A stretch of 64,000 nt of DNA from CAZEHS01 sp964649745. GTDB lineage: Bacteria; Bacillota; Clostridia; Peptostreptococcales; Acidaminobacteraceae. This document shows positions 60,887 to 64,000 of this stretch, piece after piece (the stretch's first letter is position 1; the number at the start of each line of letters is the position of its first letter). The DNA is taken from assembly GCA_964649745.1 (NCBI GenBank), contig CAZYQI010000008.1, forward strand, positions 53,056-117,055. Direction: 5' to 3'. Under the pieces are notes generated by a model that had not been told where the DNA came from, made no database searches, and saw only the letters and a list, made by a program, of their open reading frames with translations. A program made the position numbers and the translations under genes.

Positions 60887-61599
60887 GAAACATCGGGGTC
60901 AGGCTAAAGCAATTAAGTTCTCAACTTCTTCCAATCCCTCCGGCGACTTCACCAATAACTGAGAAACCGCCGCTTCGCTGATGCCCAGTGCTAAAGCTAA
61001 CTCCTTTCCTGTACAACTGCACTTTTTTTTACCCAACTGCACAACTGCTTTTCTGGCTGTACAGATTGTTTTACGGCGGCTTTTATCCGTCAACTGTTCA
61101 GGAATAACTCCGAAATGAGTGCAAACGACTTTAATCAATGAATTCAAATCCATTCTATGTATAGGCGATTCGCTGGTATGGCCTTCGGACACATTGTCCT
61201 TAGTGCCCTCTTCTATCTTCCCCCAATGTACCTGACCCACTGAGAAACATCGGGGTCAGGGTAAAGCAATTAAGTTCTCAACTTCTTCCAATCCCTCCGG
61301 CGACTTCACCAATAACTGAGAAACCGCCGCTTCGCTGATGCCCAGTGCTAAAGCTAACTCCTTTCCTGTACAACTGCACTTTTTTTTACCCAACTGCACA
61401 ACTGCTTTTCTGGCTGTACAGATTGTTTTACGGCGGCTTTTATCCGTCAACTGTTCAGGAATAACTCCGAAATGAGTGCAAACGACTTTAATCAATGAAT
61501 TCAAATCCATTCTATGTATAGGCGATTCGCTGGTATGGCCTTCGGACACATTGTCCTTAGTGCCCTCTTCTATTTTCCCCCAATGTACCTGACCCACTG
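60887..61599. repeat. 357-bp tandem duplication in RAYT 3' region
   Basis: The 357 bases from 60887 are repeated directly at 61244-61599 with only a few differences (for example CAGGCTAAAG against CAGGGTAAAG and CTATCTTCC against CTATTTTCC). The unit includes the 3' end of the RAYT gene and the outer inverted repeat. The low divergence indicates a recent event. Confidence 0.92.
60899..61240 (-). pseudogene. Truncated RAYT C-terminal copy
   Basis: An open stretch of 113 codons nearly identical to residues about 185-297 of the RAYT protein, lacking the HUH catalytic domain. It arose from the 357-bp tandem duplication. Its frame is intact and retains the helix-turn-helix-like end (GKELALALGISEAAVSQLL), so if expressed it could give a DNA-binding fragment, but there is no evident ribosome site. 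Confidence 0.85.
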
Positions 61600-62137
61600 T
61601 TTCCTCTGTTTCATCCATGAAGACAAGATACTGTTCCGTTCGATTCTGCTCTCCAAAGAGACTTAAGGGGAATCTTCTATCCAGCCATGGGCAGGTTCGA
61701 TTCCCGATATATACCGCATGACTGCTCCAGGGGTAATCCAACCCTTCCGGCAGCTTAGCCCGCTGGGGATTCTGATGGATGTAGCGAATCAGGGCGAGCA
61801 GATAGGTGTCTTCATTGCAAAGGGTTGCTTTATAACGTTGTTCAAATACATGGCCGGTACCTTTCCGCTTACGGTTATACCAACCGGTATAGCTTTGCTG
61901 AATGCTCTGCATGATCTTTGAAAGCGGGATTTGATCCACTTTGATCAGCATATGTGCATGATTGGACATCACCACATAGGCATAAATTCGAAAGTTGTAC
62001 TTCTTCTGGCATACGGCAATGCATTCCAGATATCTCTGCTTCTCTGATTCTGTTCGGAATATCCATTCCCGGTTATTTCCACGAACAATGATATGATATA
62101 AGGCACCGGAGTAATGAATGCGCTGTTTACGAGGCAT
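61256..62137 (-). CDS. REP-associated tyrosine transposase (RAYT)
   Basis: Y1-type transposase of 293 residues from ATG 62137 after GGAGGTTAAA. The metal-binding HUH is in VVMSNHAHMLIKV, and candidate catalytic Tyr lies in SIQQSYTGWYNRKRKGTGHVF; IRYIHQNPQRAKL and DYPWSSHAVYIG are family signatures. The C-terminal 110 residues hold a helix-turn-helix (ELALALGISEAAVSQLL), as in longer RAYTs. It is flanked by 23-bp inverted repeats and probably mobilises the short hairpins with the same ends elsewhere in the window. Confidence 0.95.
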   Translation of the reverse strand: MPRKQRIHYSGALYHIIVRGNNREWIFRTESEKQRYLECIAVCQKKYNFRIYAYVVMSNHAHMLIKVDQIPLSKIMQSIQQSYTGWYNRKRKGTGHVFEQRYKATLCNEDTYLLALIRYIHQNPQRAKLPEGLDYPWSSHAVYIGNRTCPWLDRRFPLSLFGEQNRTEQYLVFMDETEETVGQVHWGKIEEGTKDNVSEGHTSESPIHRMDLNSLIKVVCTHFGVIPEQLTDKSRRKTICTARKAVVQLGKKKCSCTGKELALALGISEAAVSQLLVKSPEGLEEVENLIALP

Positions 62138-62281
62138 TTTAACCTCCATAGTATTCTTGGATTGTTAATGATGTGCTTGAGTAATCTCAATTTACTTAAT
62201 TGCTTTAGCCTGACCCCCGCGACCCTGCTGACGGGAGAGCCCGCACAGCCACATCCCATCTTTTATGATGGACACGACATC

Positions 62282-62647
62282 CTAAATTTTTTTCAACTCC
62301 TTCAGATGGAAATCAAAAGCAGTTTTCACATCATTAAAGTCCTTTTTATATCTCCCTTTCAAAGGAGTCTGTACTTTTTTCAACGCGAGCTTAAACACAT
62401 CTTTGAACTCTTTCATTTTTTCGATTACCAGCGGCTTTACGGCTTTTACAACATCTTCATCTTCTAATTTTAGATCCTGTAAGTTCTTCACCATCCATCG
62501 CATACAATTCAACTGGTAGCTTGCATCCATAGAAGTCATCGCAAAGACCTGGTTCTTTCCATCTATCCACTGATGTTCGTCAGATGTCAAATACTCTCTT
62601 CCTAACAGAAATTTACGTATGTCTTCCGAGTCGCTGACACATTTCAT
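62282..62647 (-). CDS. Hypothetical protein
   Basis: Protein of 121 residues from ATG 62647 after GGAGGGTGTCC. It is mostly helical and charged (KPLVIEKMKEFKDVFKLALK), with no signal peptide, membrane segment or motif I recognise. It lies between the RAYT unit and the TIR gene in the AT-rich accessory end and may be horizontally acquired. Function unknown. Confidence 0.7.
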   Translation of the reverse strand: MKCVSDSEDIRKFLLGREYLTSDEHQWIDGKNQVFAMTSMDASYQLNCMRWMVKNLQDLKLEDEDVVKAVKPLVIEKMKEFKDVFKLALKKVQTPLKGRYKKDFNDVKTAFDFHLKELKKI

Positions 62648-62850
62648 AAGGACACCCTCCATTTCTTTAACAAAAGATCTAGGGCCTGTTCACGAGAACC
62701 CGATTTACAGCGAGAAGGAATACGTCGTTTTGTGTGTGGATGGTATAATATGGGCAAATCGTCAGCACGGGTACTCTTAACGCGCTATTTCCCCGCTTCG
62801 TGAGCCGACCCCTTTTAGCGGGTTCTTTTTGCTGGTTCACTGTCGCCTTA

Positions 62851-63765
62851 TTAACTTCCTGCAGTGTTGTTTAACAAAACTTCTTTCACATATGGAGGCA
62901 GTGTATCCAGATACTCAGTATTCCATACCAATTTTCTCTTAACTTTCACAAGATATATGTGTGATTCGCTATCAATTACTCTGCACGCTAATAAAGTTGT
63001 GAATGCCGAAAGACTAAGATAATACTGATCTCCATAAATAATCACAGCTTTGTGGCTACACGGTATTTCAACCCCGTTTGCTCTTAATTTATATTCATTG
63101 ACTTTCGAGTGTATGACCATATCGCCATGGAATATTATTACAGCATCTTCACTTTGTGAGTAGATGATATTATCTTTATGAATTCTATGAATTTCTGCGA
63201 ACTGTTTGATTGATAGGTACATTTCACCACTCAAGGCAGATACATAAAAAAACGCACTTTCGTTGTTTCCGATTGTAATTGTCCCCTTCTTTTTTTCTAT
63301 TACTGCGAATGTTTCTATAATGCTTGCGTCTCTTAAGGGATCACTCGTACCCGCCTTGTCATTGCCCATTAATATCATTTCATAGATTTCCCGGGCTATT
63401 ATTTTCGCACCTTTGCTTCCATCAAAAATAAACGCTGATGCTATTAGAGGATAGTCATTCTGGATCTCACTATATGCAAGATCTTGAGTTATATATACTA
63501 TCTTCTTTTTCCCATTTGCTTCTTGTGTAATGAGTGCAGTTAATTCTTTTTTTGTCCACCCGGATCTTAAATAACTACTACTGAGTACAACTAAACCGAA
63601 TTTCGAATTAATCAATCCTGCATTGATTGAAGAAACTATGTCCTTATCACAAGTTAATTCAGTTTTATCTCTCCAATAATCAACACCCATACCCTCGAAC
63701 GCTTTGCATAGTTCATTTACAAAGTCCATGTCATTGTGAGAATACGAAATGAATATATCTTTCAT
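62851..63765 (-). CDS. TIR-domain protein with copper-amine-oxidase-N-like region
   Basis: Protein of 304 residues from ATG 63765 after GAGGTGGCAC. The N-terminal TIR domain (about 1-135) starts MKDIFISYSHNDMDFVNELC and has the conserved Glu E74 in SSSYLRSGWTKKEL, the position of the NADase catalytic Glu. Residues about 170-300 contain two repeats of the copper amine oxidase N-terminal type (GEMYLSIKQFAEIHRI; DQYYLSLSAFTTLLA), usually extracellular, but no signal peptide or membrane helix is seen. TIR proteins of bacteria often degrade NAD+ in antiphage defence; here the second domain may sense a ligand. No partner gene (such as Thoeris ThsA) is adjacent. Confidence 0.85.
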   Translation of the reverse strand: MKDIFISYSHNDMDFVNELCKAFEGMGVDYWRDKTELTCDKDIVSSINAGLINSKFGLVVLSSSYLRSGWTKKELTALITQEANGKKKIVYITQDLAYSEIQNDYPLIASAFIFDGSKGAKIIAREIYEMILMGNDKAGTSDPLRDASIIETFAVIEKKKGTITIGNNESAFFYVSALSGEMYLSIKQFAEIHRIHKDNIIYSQSEDAVIIFHGDMVIHSKVNEYKLRANGVEIPCSHKAVIIYGDQYYLSLSAFTTLLACRVIDSESHIYLVKVKRKLVWNTEYLDTLPPYVKEVLLNNTAGS

Positions 63766-63860
63766 GTGCCACCTCATGTGTTTGTAATAAATTGCTGGCA
63801 ACTATATTGTATCAAAAAGTTAAACGCAACATAATAACTACTCATGTTGAGGGGGGCATC

Positions 63861-63932
63861 GGGGTCAGTCTAAAGAAATTAAGTACCCATTTTTAATTAT
63901 CATCCTCGGGATAACTTAACTTTTTTAGCCTA
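63861..63932. repeat. REP-like hairpin element, copy E
   Basis: GGGGTCAGTCTAAAGAAATT (63861-63880) with following AAG is mirrored by CTTAACTTTTTTAGCCTAAC (63914-63933) with a few mismatches. It is about 76 bases long. The outer CATC before GGGGTCAG is shared with the RAYT unit ends. It lies 100 bases upstream of the TIR gene start and is probably a non-autonomous element. Confidence 0.8.
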
Positions 63933-63957
63933 ACCCTTGAATCAGACTTCTTCACAA

Positions 63958-64000
63958 AAAAGCCGCCTTTACTTGGTATTTTAATACTACCAAATAAAGG
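63958..64000. repeat. Partial hairpin similar to terminator at 45.7 kb
   Basis: AAAAGCCGCCTTTACTTGGT, then ATTTTAATACT and ACCAAATAAAGG running into the window edge. It matches the core of the 45669-45723 hairpin (AAGCCGCCGTTACTTGGTT). The right arm is incomplete because the window ends. Confidence 0.6.

Larger units (their letters stand above)
60895..62217 (-). mobile_element. RAYT-REP unit with perfect 23-bp inverted ends
   Basis: The left end starts GGGGTCAGGCTAAAGCAATT and the right end is its exact inverse (23 bases, 60895-60917 and 62195-62217). The unit of 1323 bases contains a complete RAYT transposase and a duplicated copy of its C-terminal part. An internal third copy of the end (61252-61274, one mismatch) results from the duplication. 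Hairpins with the same ends occur at 53.8 and 63.9 kb. Confidence 0.85.

Overview
The window looks like chromosome of an anaerobic Firmicute, most likely a member of the Clostridia. The signs are a PTS amino-sugar operon controlled by a LicT/GlcT-type antiterminator, a YesM/YesN-type two-component system, a Gx-transporter/NusG-II/ApbE cluster, a ferredoxin-linked NuoE/NuoF/NuoG-like complex, strong AGGAGG ribosome sites and some GTG/TTG starts. No rRNA, tRNA or CRISPR array was found.

Layout. 1-5.0 kb: a carbohydrate-sensing two-component set (membrane-anchored sugar-binding protein, histidine kinase, cut-off response regulator), then a sirtuin and a diguanylate cyclase facing each other with no spacer. 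5.1-12.9 kb: one operon reading leftwards, antiterminator gene > nagE > nagA > nagB > IIA > HPr > Enzyme I > cutC. Two RAT-type antiterminator/terminator switches sit before the regulator gene and before nagE, so a whole GlcNAc uptake and catabolism route plus its own phosphorelay is packed together. 13.3-19.4 kb: a three-gene flavin/Fe-S complex with a NAD site, a GltD/NfnB-like NADP site and a NuoG-like domain without a Mo ligand; it resembles the Sporomusa-type Nfn transhydrogenases. 19.8-22.8 kb: a small orphan gene and a GntR/ABC/lipoprotein operon. 22.8-30.9 kb: housekeeping genes (S1-domain protein, Gx transporter, NusG-II protein, ApbE, FMN reductase, HxlR/nitroreductase pair, CCA transferase, ilvE) with three palindromic intergenic repeats.

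30.9-46.9 kb: regulators and ion homeostasis: a giant BTAD-AAA-TPR activator, a TPR-GAF-GGDEF protein, a CorC-type membrane protein, a KdpDE-like pair with TrkA, a Zn/Cd-type P-ATPase with its ArsR repressor, a HAD phosphatase, a DeoR repressor and a second BTAD regulator. 46.9-51.7 kb: two YtcJ-like amidohydrolases and an NhaC antiporter in one operon with the BTAD gene. 51.9-53.8 kb: AraC/GyrI-like pair and TrmO.

54.0-59.2 kb is the most interesting metabolic locus. A PAS-sigma-54 activator faces an operon made of a BCCT betaine transporter, a histidine-ammonia-lyase homologue that lacks the Ala-Ser-Gly needed to make the MIO cofactor, and a small membrane protein. A near-perfect sigma-54 promoter precedes the transporter. 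The missing MIO residues and the betaine transporter together suggest an ergothionase-type enzyme acting on a trimethylammonium imidazole substrate rather than a histidase.

59.5-64.0 kb is accessory: a DUF4143 ATPase, a RAYT transposase unit bounded by perfect 23-bp inverted repeats and carrying an internal 357-bp tandem duplication, two small hairpin elements with the same ends (53.8 and 63.9 kb), an unknown small gene, and a TIR-domain protein with a C-terminal copper-amine-oxidase-N-like region.
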